Source: Saccharomyces uvarum (taxonomy: Eukaryota; Ascomycota; Saccharomycetes; Saccharomycetales; Saccharomycetaceae). From it: 64,000 nucleotides of DNA. The notes beneath the pieces were generated by a model. The model had not been told where the DNA came from. It did no database searches and saw nothing but the letters and a program-made list of their open reading frames with translations. A program made the translations under genes and the position numbers. This document shows, in pieces, positions 10,190 through 19,776 of this stretch; the first letter of the stretch is position 1, and the number at the start of each line of letters is the position of its first letter. Location of the stretch: NCBI GenBank assembly GCA_947243795.1, contig OX365935.1, positions 682,001 to 746,000 of the forward strand, in the 5' to 3' direction.

Positions 10190-12874
10190 TCACGGTCTTC
10201 TATTATATTGGTTTTGTAAAGCATCAACTTGCTGCTGCAGAGATTGTAAATTACCCAATATATCGCTTGAATTGGATCTATTTGTATCGGTATACAATGG
10301 AAACTGTTGTTGTTGTTGTTGTTGATGTACTTGCTGCCCTAGCATTCCGTAATTAGGTTTGTTTGCTTGATTGTGTATATCAGAGTTGTTAAACTGGGAC
10401 TGCCCTGGGTGCTGTTGTTGCATTTGGGTTAACTGTCCCCCATATATTGGTTGTTGTGAGTTAGGATGTTGCTGCTGTTGATTAATCGCCGGATAATTGC
10501 CATTGTATGTCTGATGGGATTGACTGATGTTCATTGGTGGGTTACTACTTGTCATGCTAGGCTGGAAAGAACTGAAACTATTACTAACGTTATTAGCATG
10601 TCCATTAGTATTGGACGCATTTAGTGGACTAGCATTGGGTGATGGTGAGGTGGAAAGCAAAGACTGGAAGTAATTATTGGCAGCATTCTGAGGTGACAAG
10701 AAATTCGGAGATTGTACATTTGGTTGATTTGAGTTTGTGTATGAATTTTGAGTGGGCAACATGTTATTTGGCTTCGGCATGTCAAGATATGAATGTTGGG
10801 GCGAAATAATAGCTGGCCGTTGATCATGCTGCTGCTGGATACGCGGAGGTGGGGGTGGTGGAAGGTGGTGCATTTGCACCTGGTTATTGGTATATGTATG
10901 CTGGGAAGATATAATCGGTTGTTGGTTATTAGGATATGTATTCTGTGGAGATATCATCGGTTGTTGGTTATTAGGATATGTATTCTGTGGAGAAATCATA
11001 GTTGTTTGATTTTTAACAAACGAGTTTTGAGGAGAAACCAAGTGTGGCCGCTGGTGTTGCGAGAACGTATTTTGAGGAGAAAGCGCATTTGATATTTCTA
11101 CTTTCGGCATAGATATAATATTCCCGTTGTTGATTCGAATATTGTTAGAATAGGTGTGCTGAGGAGATATATTTGATGACTCAATTTTTGGTTGAGATGT
11201 ACCAGCCGTTTGATATGGCTGTTGTTGTTGCGGCTGCTGCTGCTGGTTACTTTGAGAGACAATGATGTTAGGAGAATTTACAAATTGACCTGTAGGTTGC
11301 GGAGAAGGATACTGATCCGCATATTGCGTTTGAAACATTGAAGGTGCCGTGTTACTCACTGAAGGTGATAGATGCTGTTTCATCAAGTAGTTTGCAGAGC
11401 CGGTTGCGGTAGGTTTCAAAGGCTGAAGCCCTCCAGAGTTTGTCATTGTATCAGGTGTATTCGTGGATTGAATAGATTGAGGCTGTTCTATATGGCTCCG
11501 CATCAAGTAATTTGCTGAGCCTGTTGCTGTTGGTTTCAATGGTTGTAAACCAGTTTGAATGGCTCCACTGTTTGGAGTTAATTCTTGGTTGTATTCTTCT
11601 CGAAATAAATGATTAGCAGAGCCTGTTGCGGTCGGTTTCAAAGGCTCTAATGGCACTTGCTGTGGAACACCATTGTTGTTGGCATTATTGTTTTGTTGAT
11701 TATCACCATTTTGCAAAAGTACTGATGACATTGGTAGTGAAGCAGAATCCACGGTCTGGATTTGCTTGAAATGAGATAAGGAGTCCTTCATATCCTCCAA
11801 GACTTTCTTTTCCTCTTCAGTTTCTTGTTGCTCGCTTGGTAAGCTTGAAACTAGCCCACTATTTTGTCTCCCCTTGTACAGCCTCTTTAATAGTTGGTCC
11901 ATAGGCAATGTCAAGTCTAATGGGCCATCATTACTACGATTTTGATCTCCATCCTCATCTCCACCAATCGGTTTCTTTGCCTCATTAGCATTATTGGATG
12001 GTTTTTGGTTTGGATTTGGAGGATCTTGAAACGTCACATGCTCTGAAAATCTAACTTTCTTACTCTTAAAGTTTGTGTTTTTAACTCTCCTTCTTAGTCT
12101 TTTTCTTGTTGTTGTACCAGTCAGTAACAGTGAAGCAAACGAATCGAAGTCGACCTTTTGATTACCGGCTTTGTTATCGTTATCATCATCTTCTTCTACC
12201 TCTTCATAAACCTCTTCGTGATTGTCACTACTCAAAATAGGACGAGGTTTAGGTATAGGCGCCTTCTCCAAGATCATTCTTCTTACAGGTAAAATTCCAT
12301 GAATAATAGCTCTAGCAATTAGTCTCAGAACAGCGAAGAATTGACCGATATTCAATGCATTTTTGCAACTACGGAATATTTCTAGTATTCTTTCTTTGAT
12401 TTGCTGGGATAAATTGAAATTGGATAAGAATCTGAAAACATCATTTAATCTGACTAATTTCCCATGTGTTCTCAGACATATAGAGTTGTACCATCTTAAA
12501 TAAGTCCTTATTTCATCGCGTGTAAGTTGGTTTTGTGACAAAGACAACGGAACTTGCATATCCTCAGGCGTCTCTGCATAACCATCACCTCCAGAAAGTT
12601 TTTGTACTTCTGCATGATGATCTCCCTTTTCATGAGAACCCAAGTGGAGTGTGGAATTGGTTCCTGCGCTTGGGAGATTATTTCCGTAGGATAAAGACGT
12701 ATCGCTATGGCTTCGAGAGCCTTGATCCCAGAAATTAGAATCGCGTGGAGCAGAAGCGTGCACACCAAAATCGAAAGATACACTGGGTGGACCCAATCCA
12801 TTGGATTGTTTCCTTTCTGTTTGATCCCCGTTGCCTAAGTCCAATCCTGGAACATTAAGCCAATCAAAAGACAT
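10190..12874 (-). CDS. SCD5: Scd5, PP1-targeting endocytic adaptor
   Basis: Scaffold of cortical actin patches in clathrin-mediated endocytosis; it brings the protein phosphatase Glc7 to antagonise Prk1/Ark1 kinases. 894 residues (872 in S. cerevisiae). Seen: a conserved N-terminal third, a basic patch RKRLRRRVK followed by the PP1-docking motif KKVRF near residue 270, three copies of a QPLKPTATGSAN repeat (genomic about 11380-11660; the T in these is the Prk1 phosphosite type), then eight or so degenerate SPQNTY-type repeats (about 10780-11160) in a Gln/Asn/Pro-rich tail. A CAA run encodes glutamines near 10300-10325. Convergent with PDR10, 248 bp apart. Confidence 0.95.
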   Translation of the reverse strand: MSFDWLNVPGLDLGNGDQTERKQSNGLGPPSVSFDFGVHASAPRDSNFWDQGSRSHSDTSLSYGNNLPSAGTNSTLHLGSHEKGDHHAEVQKLSGGDGYAETPEDMQVPLSLSQNQLTRDEIRTYLRWYNSICLRTHGKLVRLNDVFRFLSNFNLSQQIKERILEIFRSCKNALNIGQFFAVLRLIARAIIHGILPVRRMILEKAPIPKPRPILSSDNHEEVYEEVEEDDDNDNKAGNQKVDFDSFASLLLTGTTTRKRLRRRVKNTNFKSKKVRFSEHVTFQDPPNPNQKPSNNANEAKKPIGGDEDGDQNRSNDGPLDLTLPMDQLLKRLYKGRQNSGLVSSLPSEQQETEEEKKVLEDMKDSLSHFKQIQTVDSASLPMSSVLLQNGDNQQNNNANNNGVPQQVPLEPLKPTATGSANHLFREEYNQELTPNSGAIQTGLQPLKPTATGSANYLMRSHIEQPQSIQSTNTPDTMTNSGGLQPLKPTATGSANYLMKQHLSPSVSNTAPSMFQTQYADQYPSPQPTGQFVNSPNIIVSQSNQQQQPQQQQPYQTAGTSQPKIESSNISPQHTYSNNIRINNGNIISMPKVEISNALSPQNTFSQHQRPHLVSPQNSFVKNQTTMISPQNTYPNNQQPMISPQNTYPNNQQPIISSQHTYTNNQVQMHHLPPPPPPRIQQQHDQRPAIISPQHSYLDMPKPNNMLPTQNSYTNSNQPNVQSPNFLSPQNAANNYFQSLLSTSPSPNASPLNASNTNGHANNVSNSFSSFQPSMTSSNPPMNISQSHQTYNGNYPAINQQQQHPNSQQPIYGGQLTQMQQQHPGQSQFNNSDIHNQANKPNYGMLGQQVHQQQQQQQFPLYTDTNRSNSSDILGNLQSLQQQVDALQNQYNRRP
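10880..11160 (-). repeat. SCD5 C-terminal SPQNTY-type coding repeats
   Basis: Imperfect tandem units of about 36-50 bp encode SPQ(N/H)(T/S)(Y/F) followed by Asn/Gln/Pro spacers. The two copies around 10925-10990 are almost identical at the DNA level (GGTTGTTGGTTATTAGGATA occurs twice), so repeat number could change by slippage or unequal exchange. Confidence 0.75.
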
Positions 12875-13154
12875 ACTCAGTTCGCATGTAAGACTTATTG
12901 TGTAACGCTATAATGTATATAAACAGCCGGCCAAACGAGAAAATGCTGAACACCTAGATTACTTCACTATTGCTAGAGTTTTGTCCCCTTTCTCTTCAAA
13001 TGATACTTCCTCCTCTAATAGGGGCAATTCCCATATTCCCTTTTGTTTTCGCCATTTCGCGAGAAAGGCTTTGTTTGGTATATATCATCAAATTTGAAGA
13101 GATAATTGAAAAGATAATGTTATAATATGTTATATATGAATACAAATGCGTGAG

Positions 13155-16100
13155 CTAATGCAAGTTTTGGCTATTGCCCTTTGGTAAAGTATTGTCCCTT
13201 TTCAGTTCAAGTACACCCATTTTTTTGGTGTTTGGCTTATGTGCCGATGATTTTTTTGGTGGTGCTACCTTTGCGGCCTTGCGTCTTGATGATGATGATG
13301 TTGCTCTTGCTCGTGATGGCCTCTTTCTATAGTCAGTCTTGTCATTCAGAACATCATCAACTACCCCATCTATAGGAATATTGAAGAATTGCTTCTCGGT
13401 CTCTAAAGTGTAGTCCAGTGGCTTATTTGCACATTCGTAAAACGCTTCAAATGCTTTTCTGCCACCATAAACTCTTTTGTATTTCCTTTCCATGGGTGTA
13501 ATCTTCTTTTTCTTAGTCAAAGTCCTCTTGTTCGCGTCTATTGAAGCCTCTACCTTTTTCTCCATTTCCTTGTCCTTCACAAGGGGGATCATAGAATCAT
13601 TTGCAATTTTATGAAGCGAAGTATAATCGAGCATATTGACAGATGGTTCGGTTCGTCGGCTGGTATTAGCATTCTCGGTACCATCTAAAAAATTGGACCC
13701 CATAATACGTATTTTGGTTCTTTTGCCCTTTTTCACATCCTGCAGATAGTCTGAAAGACTGTACTCCGCAGTGTTACCATCCTTAGCGTATTCTTTGGAT
13801 GTACACTCCCGCAGGTATTCCTCTTCCAGCTGGTTGACATTCCGCTTATCTGATTGAACTTGCATTGCAAGGAAGTATTTTAGAAATTCTGCTGTGTACG
13901 TCTTATTGTACTCCTCAAATACAGGTTCTCTAAATGTGTATGGGTACTGTGATACTTGACTATCGATTTCAACGTTTGGATTGCCCAACGCACTATTCGG
14001 TTTGGTTAATAACTGATTAATATCAAGTGCCTCTCCATGTGGAATAGCAGTTTTGTTTGATGGCGTGATGCAATCCATATTGACTTCTTTACGCATGACT
14101 GAATCGATATCAACCATTGAGAAAAAGGCACAGTTTTGTGGTAATTCGTTTATACCCATTTGTTGACTAAACATGGCCCTTGTCCATATATTACTGATCT
14201 GTAAAGCCATAGCAGCTCTGTATTTGTCCTTTTCACTGACCAAAAATCTAATTTCATCATGGATGGAAATGCAGAGTCTAGCGTCAAGGCTGTATTTTTT
14301 GATAATATATTCCATGGAGCAACAAAGAAGATGCAAATAGTCCACACCAGATGACTGGATAGCCCAATTGATTCTTGAAGGTAAAAAGGAATTTGCTCTT
14401 AAATTTTTCTTCATGAGTGAATAGGTAATACCACATCCTAGGACTGGAGTCATTGGGGTTTCTTGTTCCGCGATACTTTCTAGTTTATTGAATAAGATTG
14501 ATTCGGAGCCACCATACCAAAATTTCTTGAAGAGTTTTGATCTTTTCGTTTTACCCTTTGTATTTTCGTATAATTTATTAGCAATTTTTTTTGTCTCATC
14601 GTCAGTTAGAGATGGGTTAAATCTTTTCAACAATTGACTGGCAAACTTGGCACCGGCACCATAAATTCTACCGTAATTGAAGATTTTAGCTTCATTACGA
14701 GAACAACCCAGGATTTGAGCCGTCTTTGTATGCAAATCTGTACCTTCATTTTTTGTACCTTCCAAGCACATCCAACCAATGGCGGTACCACCGTGAACAT
14801 TGAAAATGGAATCTCCAACTAACGATGCAATCCACAGTTCTTCACTATCCACGTCTGCGCCAACAAAACAATATCCTGGAGGAGCCTTAATTTGAGTTTT
14901 CAATTCGGAACCTATTCTGTTTGACTTTGCGTTAGACGCAGTTAACCAAGTGTTTTCCACAGCTCTTCTAGTGACGGTACCCATAGGTACAATTTTTGGT
15001 ATAATTATGGCAAGGTCATCTGCCGAGGCGCTACTTGGTACTGGTTTTGCGGCCAAAGAGCGGAATTCGTTGGGAAATTTCGAGCTGGGCACGACAAATT
15101 GGGATTGGATTCTTTCTCTCGCGGACATCCAATATGAACCGGAAGAGTTAATTTGCAAAGCTTGATGTGCCAGTTCCGATTCCGATTTCAGTACGCCCTT
15201 TTCGAAAAAATGATTGTACGGTTTCGTTAAAAGATTTGTGCAATTAAAAGCCGGTCCGTTAGGGTGAGGCACTTTGAAAAGAACGTCCATTGAGTTTGAT
15301 AGTGATGATGATCCTAGGTCTCGAGATCTTATTTGCTCTTCTTCTTGAGATACGCTATCTGCCAAGACATAGTTTTTGGCCTTGAACGCTTCTGCTTGGT
15401 CCTGGGATACTTTAAAGCACCACCCAGACTCCTTCGACCAAATCACGGGGGAGTTCTCCCAGGACAGCTTGAACAAAATCGGAATAATTCTTGATTTGAT
15501 AGTGATCTTGGGTTCTACGGTGTCCCTTGAAGAAAAAAGTTGCTTGTACCATTCGGGGAACCCGGGAAGTTTCTGACACTTTGCGGGAACACCCTTTTTG
15601 GTTATTCTCAAAGGTTTGGATGACCAGTCCAATTGTGACAACCACGGGTCCTTGCGATACTCGTCGGGTTGGTCTTTCAAGAGGACAATGTCCTTAATAA
15701 TTTGGACGATCTTGGACTCTATTTCCACTTTGGATTGTTGGTACAGGGACTCCGAGCTGTTTAAGTACTTGTTCCAGTCATTCAATTTCGTGGGTAGGAC
15801 ACACTTGCTCATTGATTTCAGGCCTGCAAACGAAACGGGATGGGGACACTTCTTCAAAAACACCGGGAAGATTTTATCAAACACTTGGCTGGTGGCCGTT
15901 ACGTCGGTCGCACAATAGTTGACCAGTTTTTGGAAGTTTTCAATAATCGTTGATTTATCAGTTGCTGCGAAGAAATCTCTATCGGCTTTATCCAATTTGA
16001 TTTTGCAGTGAAACTTTGCTACATCCTTTAGCGAGTTCAGAGCAGACACGTTCAGCCAGGGGTCGTCGTAGTCTTCGATGGAGATCTCCGACTGCGCTTC

Positions 16101-16958
16101 TGTCTCTGTCTCTGGTTCTGGTTCTGCCTCCTTTTTCTTGTTATTTTTCATGAACATGGGACGCTGCCTCGAACAAAGCCCAAACGATGCAATATGCAGC
16201 GACTGAGTGTCCAGGAAAAAGGCCTTCGAGTCCTGGAAATTGTATTCTTCCAGGACCCGTGCCCTGTCGTACGCGACGTTGTGGCCGATGACGACCTGCT
16301 CCTTGCGCAACGTGTTCATGGGTATCAGCGCAGCAGGGTCCTCGCCGCCACATATGAACGGCGAGCACCACAGGTACCACGCCGTCGATGACAGGGCCGT
16401 GGCCAGCGTCGGATAGTGCGAGATATTATACAGTGTCTCCACGTCGAACACCACCAGCTCCTCATCTGGATACGGCACCTCGACAGGCGCCGCCCCAGGA
16501 ACGTACTTGACCCAGCCGGGCTGGCGCAGCCATTGCGCCGGTCGAGACACCATCTGCGTGAACTTGTCGCCACAAAAACTCTTGTAGGGCTCTGAATTGA
16601 ACTGCCCGATCTTCTGGAAGTGCTCGTCCAGCGATTGACCCTGCAGTGCGGGCAGGGGAAACGCTATTGGCTCTGTGATGAGCGTCTTCTTCCCCCATAG
16701 ACCATGGTCCTTCAGCGACTGCTTCGACAGCTCTATAAGTTTGTCACCGTGGCCAACCTCTCCATCACCCCCACCACTGCCGAACACCTGCCGGTGCAGG
16801 GACTCGCCCAAGTACTGAATCCCCATGGGATTAATCCTGGGTGCCTCTGCGTTGCTCTTCCTCGTGGCGTAGCGGCGACGAGACCACCGCACACACGGCG
16901 GCGGCAGCCGCCGCACCACTTGCACCAACCATCTAGACGTAACCATCGTGCTGCCCAT
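13155..16958 (-). CDS. MIP1: Mitochondrial DNA polymerase gamma Mip1
   Basis: Replicates mtDNA; family A polymerase with 3'-5' exonuclease, in the mitochondrial matrix. 1267 residues with the ATG at 16958; this start puts the exonuclease catalytic pair of DVETLY at D172/E174, one off the S. cerevisiae D171/E173. The next ATG (16946) is an alternative; the frame upstream has no ATG. Arg-rich presequence (VVRRLPPPCVRWSRRRYATR). Exo II is VIGHNVAYDRARVLEEY. Polymerase motifs: A GADVDSEELWIASLVGD, B RNEAKIFNYGRIYGAG, C SIHDEIRF near residue 900. A yeast-specific basic C-terminal extension of about 270 residues follows and is poorly conserved. The 5' third is much richer in GC than the rest. Divergent from VMA4. 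Confidence 0.96.
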   Translation of the reverse strand: MGSTMVTSRWLVQVVRRLPPPCVRWSRRRYATRKSNAEAPRINPMGIQYLGESLHRQVFGSGGGDGEVGHGDKLIELSKQSLKDHGLWGKKTLITEPIAFPLPALQGQSLDEHFQKIGQFNSEPYKSFCGDKFTQMVSRPAQWLRQPGWVKYVPGAAPVEVPYPDEELVVFDVETLYNISHYPTLATALSSTAWYLWCSPFICGGEDPAALIPMNTLRKEQVVIGHNVAYDRARVLEEYNFQDSKAFFLDTQSLHIASFGLCSRQRPMFMKNNKKKEAEPEPETETEAQSEISIEDYDDPWLNVSALNSLKDVAKFHCKIKLDKADRDFFAATDKSTIIENFQKLVNYCATDVTATSQVFDKIFPVFLKKCPHPVSFAGLKSMSKCVLPTKLNDWNKYLNSSESLYQQSKVEIESKIVQIIKDIVLLKDQPDEYRKDPWLSQLDWSSKPLRITKKGVPAKCQKLPGFPEWYKQLFSSRDTVEPKITIKSRIIPILFKLSWENSPVIWSKESGWCFKVSQDQAEAFKAKNYVLADSVSQEEEQIRSRDLGSSSLSNSMDVLFKVPHPNGPAFNCTNLLTKPYNHFFEKGVLKSESELAHQALQINSSGSYWMSARERIQSQFVVPSSKFPNEFRSLAAKPVPSSASADDLAIIIPKIVPMGTVTRRAVENTWLTASNAKSNRIGSELKTQIKAPPGYCFVGADVDSEELWIASLVGDSIFNVHGGTAIGWMCLEGTKNEGTDLHTKTAQILGCSRNEAKIFNYGRIYGAGAKFASQLLKRFNPSLTDDETKKIANKLYENTKGKTKRSKLFKKFWYGGSESILFNKLESIAEQETPMTPVLGCGITYSLMKKNLRANSFLPSRINWAIQSSGVDYLHLLCCSMEYIIKKYSLDARLCISIHDEIRFLVSEKDKYRAAMALQISNIWTRAMFSQQMGINELPQNCAFFSMVDIDSVMRKEVNMDCITPSNKTAIPHGEALDINQLLTKPNSALGNPNVEIDSQVSQYPYTFREPVFEEYNKTYTAEFLKYFLAMQVQSDKRNVNQLEEEYLRECTSKEYAKDGNTAEYSLSDYLQDVKKGKRTKIRIMGSNFLDGTENANTSRRTEPSVNMLDYTSLHKIANDSMIPLVKDKEMEKKVEASIDANKRTLTKKKKITPMERKYKRVYGGRKAFEAFYECANKPLDYTLETEKQFFNIPIDGVVDDVLNDKTDYRKRPSRARATSSSSRRKAAKVAPPKKSSAHKPNTKKMGVLELKRDNTLPKGNSQNLH

Positions 16959-17204
16959 GCTTGTCCCCCTGCCCAGCACCAACTAGCCCTCTGGACCGTT
17001 CTTTTGTAGTCATGGCCATTGTTGTTTACTGGTATCGGCCAGAAGCAAATACTTCTGGGTCACCCGCCGCGGAGAGGGGGAAAAGCGGGCCACTCGATAA
17101 GAACTCACGCTATATCTGTAAGAACAATGGCAGTTGCAAGAAGTTTTATCACTGTCTCGCAAAGAGGGCACAGAACATACAGGCCACGCACCACCCGATA
17201 CAGC

Positions 17205-17906
17205 ATGTCCTCCGCTATCACTGCTTTGACACCCAACCAGGTAAACGATGAATTGAACAAGATGCAAGCTTTCATCAGAAAGGAGGCCGAAGAGAAGGCT
17301 AAGGAAATTCAGTTGAAGGCCGACCAAGAGTACGAAATTGAAAAGACTAACATTGTGAGAAACGAGACCAACAACATCGATGGTAACTTCAAGAGCAAGT
17401 TGAAGAAGGCCACGCTATCGCAGCAAATTACCAAGTCTACGATAGCCAACAAGATGCGTTTGAAGGTCCTTTCCGCTCGTGAGCAATCGCTAGACGGGAT
17501 ATTCGAAGAGACCAAGAAGAATTTGACGGGTCTTGCCGGCAACAGGGACAAGTATAAGCCCATCTTGCAATCATTGATCGTGGAGGCGCTCTTGAAGTTG
17601 TTGGAGCCCAAGGCCATTGTCAGGGCTCTTGAGAGAGACACGGATTTGATCGAGTCCATGAAGGACGACATCATGCGCGAGTACGGCGAGAGGGCCCAAC
17701 GTGCCCCCTTGCAGGAAATTGTCTTGTCCACGGACTACTTGAACGCAGAAACCGTTTCTGGCGGTGTCATTGTGTCCAACGCCTCTGACAAGATTGAAAT
17801 CAACAACACTTTGGAGGAAAGATTACAATTGTTAAGCGAAGAGGCATTGCCCGCCATCAGATTGGAGTTGTACGGTCCTTCCAAGACAAGAAAGTTCTTC
17901 AATTGA
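17205..17906 (+). CDS. VMA4: Vacuolar H+-ATPase V1 subunit E (Vma4)
   Basis: Peripheral-stalk subunit E of the V-ATPase; with subunit G it forms the stators that hold V1 to Vo. 233 residues, exactly the S. cerevisiae length, starting [17 protein letters not shown]. The open frame extends upstream to about 17019 but has only a poor match to anything and no need to be coding. Long charged N-terminal helix (about 10-110) and a globular C-terminal half ending [10 protein letters not shown]. The promoter is shared with MIP1 within about 246 GC-rich bases. Confidence 0.96.
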   Translation: MSSAITALTPNQVNDELNKMQAFIRKEAEEKAKEIQLKADQEYEIEKTNIVRNETNNIDGNFKSKLKKATLSQQITKSTIANKMRLKVLSAREQSLDGIFEETKKNLTGLAGNRDKYKPILQSLIVEALLKLLEPKAIVRALERDTDLIESMKDDIMREYGERAQRAPLQEIVLSTDYLNAETVSGGVIVSNASDKIEINNTLEERLQLLSEEALPAIRLELYGPSKTRKFFN

Positions 17907-18134
17907 TCGCCGTGTCTTATATACCTACATACTCACATATACACTCTTAACAGACTTTTTTTTTGTATGTTCCTCTTCCCTGGTGCAGTCCAGTTTGCCT
18001 TTTTTTTCTCTTTTTTTTTTATTTTTTTTTTTTTTGGCAGCATTATTAGAACAATAGGGCTCAAGGTCACACCTGAGTCTCCATTATAACCGTGTAGGCC
18101 TTCAAAAGAAAGCTGGTCTTCCATCAAGCACCTC

Positions 18135-19544
18135 ATGAATCGGCGTCTACTGGTGCGTTCCATATCTGGTTTTAAACCGCTGTCGAGGATAACTCTTGCG
18201 AGGCCTCTCATAGCATTCCCCAGACACTATTCTAATACGGCCACCACTGCAAAGAATAACGGGACGATCTTGCGGAAGCAGTTGCTGTCGTTGAAGCCCA
18301 TCTCACCTTCCGACTCACTGTTCATTTCATGTACGGTGTTCAATTCCGAGGGGAACATCATCTCTATGTCTGAGAAGTTCTCCAAATGGTCCTTTTTAAC
18401 TGAGCACTCGCTCTTCCCCAGAGATTTGAGGAAAATAGACAATTCCTCCATCGATATCATCCCGACTATCATGTGCAAGCCGGACTGTATCGTTGTCAAC
18501 TTGCTACATATCAAAGCGCTCATAGAGCGGGACAAGGTCTACGTTTTCGACACTACGAACCCATCTTCAGCTGCGAAATTGAGTGTGCTCATGTATGACC
18601 TAGAGTCTAAACTGTCCTCAACCAAAAACAACTCTCAATTTTATGAACATAGGGCCCTAGAAAGTATATTCATTAACGTCATGAGCGCTCTGGAAACAGA
18701 CTTCAAACTGCATTCACAGATCTGTATTCAGATCTTAAATGATCTGGAAAACGAAGTTAACAGACTTAAGCTAAGACACCTTTTGATCAAATCCAAAGAT
18801 CTTACGCTTTTTTACCAGAAAACACTATTGATCAGGGATTTACTAGACGAATTACTGGAAAATGATGATGATTTGGCAAACATGTACCTGACCGTGAAGA
18901 AGTCCCCCAAGGATAATTTCTCGGACTTGGAAATGCTTATAGAGACTTACTACACCCAGTGTGACGAATACGTTCAACAATCAGAATCTCTGATTCAAGA
19001 CATTAAATCTACAGAAGAAATCGTTAACATCATTCTGGATGCAAATAGAAATTCCTTGATGCTGTTAGAGTTGAAAGTAACCATTTACACATTGGGATTT
19101 ACCGTAGCATCCGTCCTACCTGCATTTTACGGTATGAACTTGAAAAACTTCATTGAGGAAAGCGAATGGGGCTTTACATCCGTCGTGGTGTTCTCCATCA
19201 TGTCTGCGCTATACATCACCAAGAAAAACTTCAATTCTCTAAGGTCAGTGACGAAAATGACCATGTACCCAAATTCAACAACGAACTCTAATTCTTTCCC
19301 CAAGACATCAATATCTACTTCTGTATCAAGTAAACTAAGGGAAAGGCGAAACTTGTGGAAATTGGCCAGGCAACGGCTGGGAATACTACTTTACGGTAGC
19401 AACTATTATAATGCCGCGATGTCGAACAACAAGGGAAGTAAAGGCTTCCTGAAATTAAAGAAATTTAATATGGAAACTGACTTGAAAAGTAAACAAAACA
19501 GAGATATGATTTGGAGATGGTTGATAGAAGATAAGAAAAATTGA
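18135..19544 (+). CDS. MRS2: Mitochondrial inner-membrane Mg2+ channel Mrs2
   Basis: CorA-family Mg2+ channel required for group II intron splicing in mitochondria. 469 residues. N-terminal Arg-rich presequence (MNRRLLVRSISGF); long helical matrix domain; transmembrane helix 1 ends in the signature GMN (about 332-334, within PAFYGMNLKNF), then the acidic loop EESEWG and transmembrane helix 2. C-terminal basic tail ending LIEDKKN. The central domain is nearly identical to S. cerevisiae; both ends are more variable. Convergent with ALA1. Confidence 0.97.
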   Translation: MNRRLLVRSISGFKPLSRITLARPLIAFPRHYSNTATTAKNNGTILRKQLLSLKPISPSDSLFISCTVFNSEGNIISMSEKFSKWSFLTEHSLFPRDLRKIDNSSIDIIPTIMCKPDCIVVNLLHIKALIERDKVYVFDTTNPSSAAKLSVLMYDLESKLSSTKNNSQFYEHRALESIFINVMSALETDFKLHSQICIQILNDLENEVNRLKLRHLLIKSKDLTLFYQKTLLIRDLLDELLENDDDLANMYLTVKKSPKDNFSDLEMLIETYYTQCDEYVQQSESLIQDIKSTEEIVNIILDANRNSLMLLELKVTIYTLGFTVASVLPAFYGMNLKNFIEESEWGFTSVVVFSIMSALYITKKNFNSLRSVTKMTMYPNSTTNSNSFPKTSISTSVSSKLRERRNLWKLARQRLGILLYGSNYYNAAMSNNKGSKGFLKLKKFNMETDLKSKQNRDMIWRWLIEDKKN

Positions 19545-19776
19545 AATGCAAGTACTTCCCTCCACGATATACTCCACAACATTATTAGCATAAAACCTGT
19601 ATATATACACATATGAAAAGAAAAATGAGCCCTCGTACTCGTCTTTTTTTTTATCAGCAATTCGTTTGTTTTTTTAAAACACATAAATAATTAAACTAAG
19701 ACTAATTATACAATGGCACTTTTTATCAAGGGTAAGAGTAAACAAAAGGAACTTCTATGCACTTTTTTTACAGTTT

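Noticed and set aside
10030-10356. 108-codon plus-strand ORF between PDR10 and SCD5
   Set aside because: Mostly antisense to the SCD5 3' end; Ile/Tyr/Val-rich product with no conservation expected.
17019-17204. In-frame upstream extension of VMA4
   Set aside because: Starts with TTG, is not expected for subunit E, and the conserved protein begins at the ATG at 17205.
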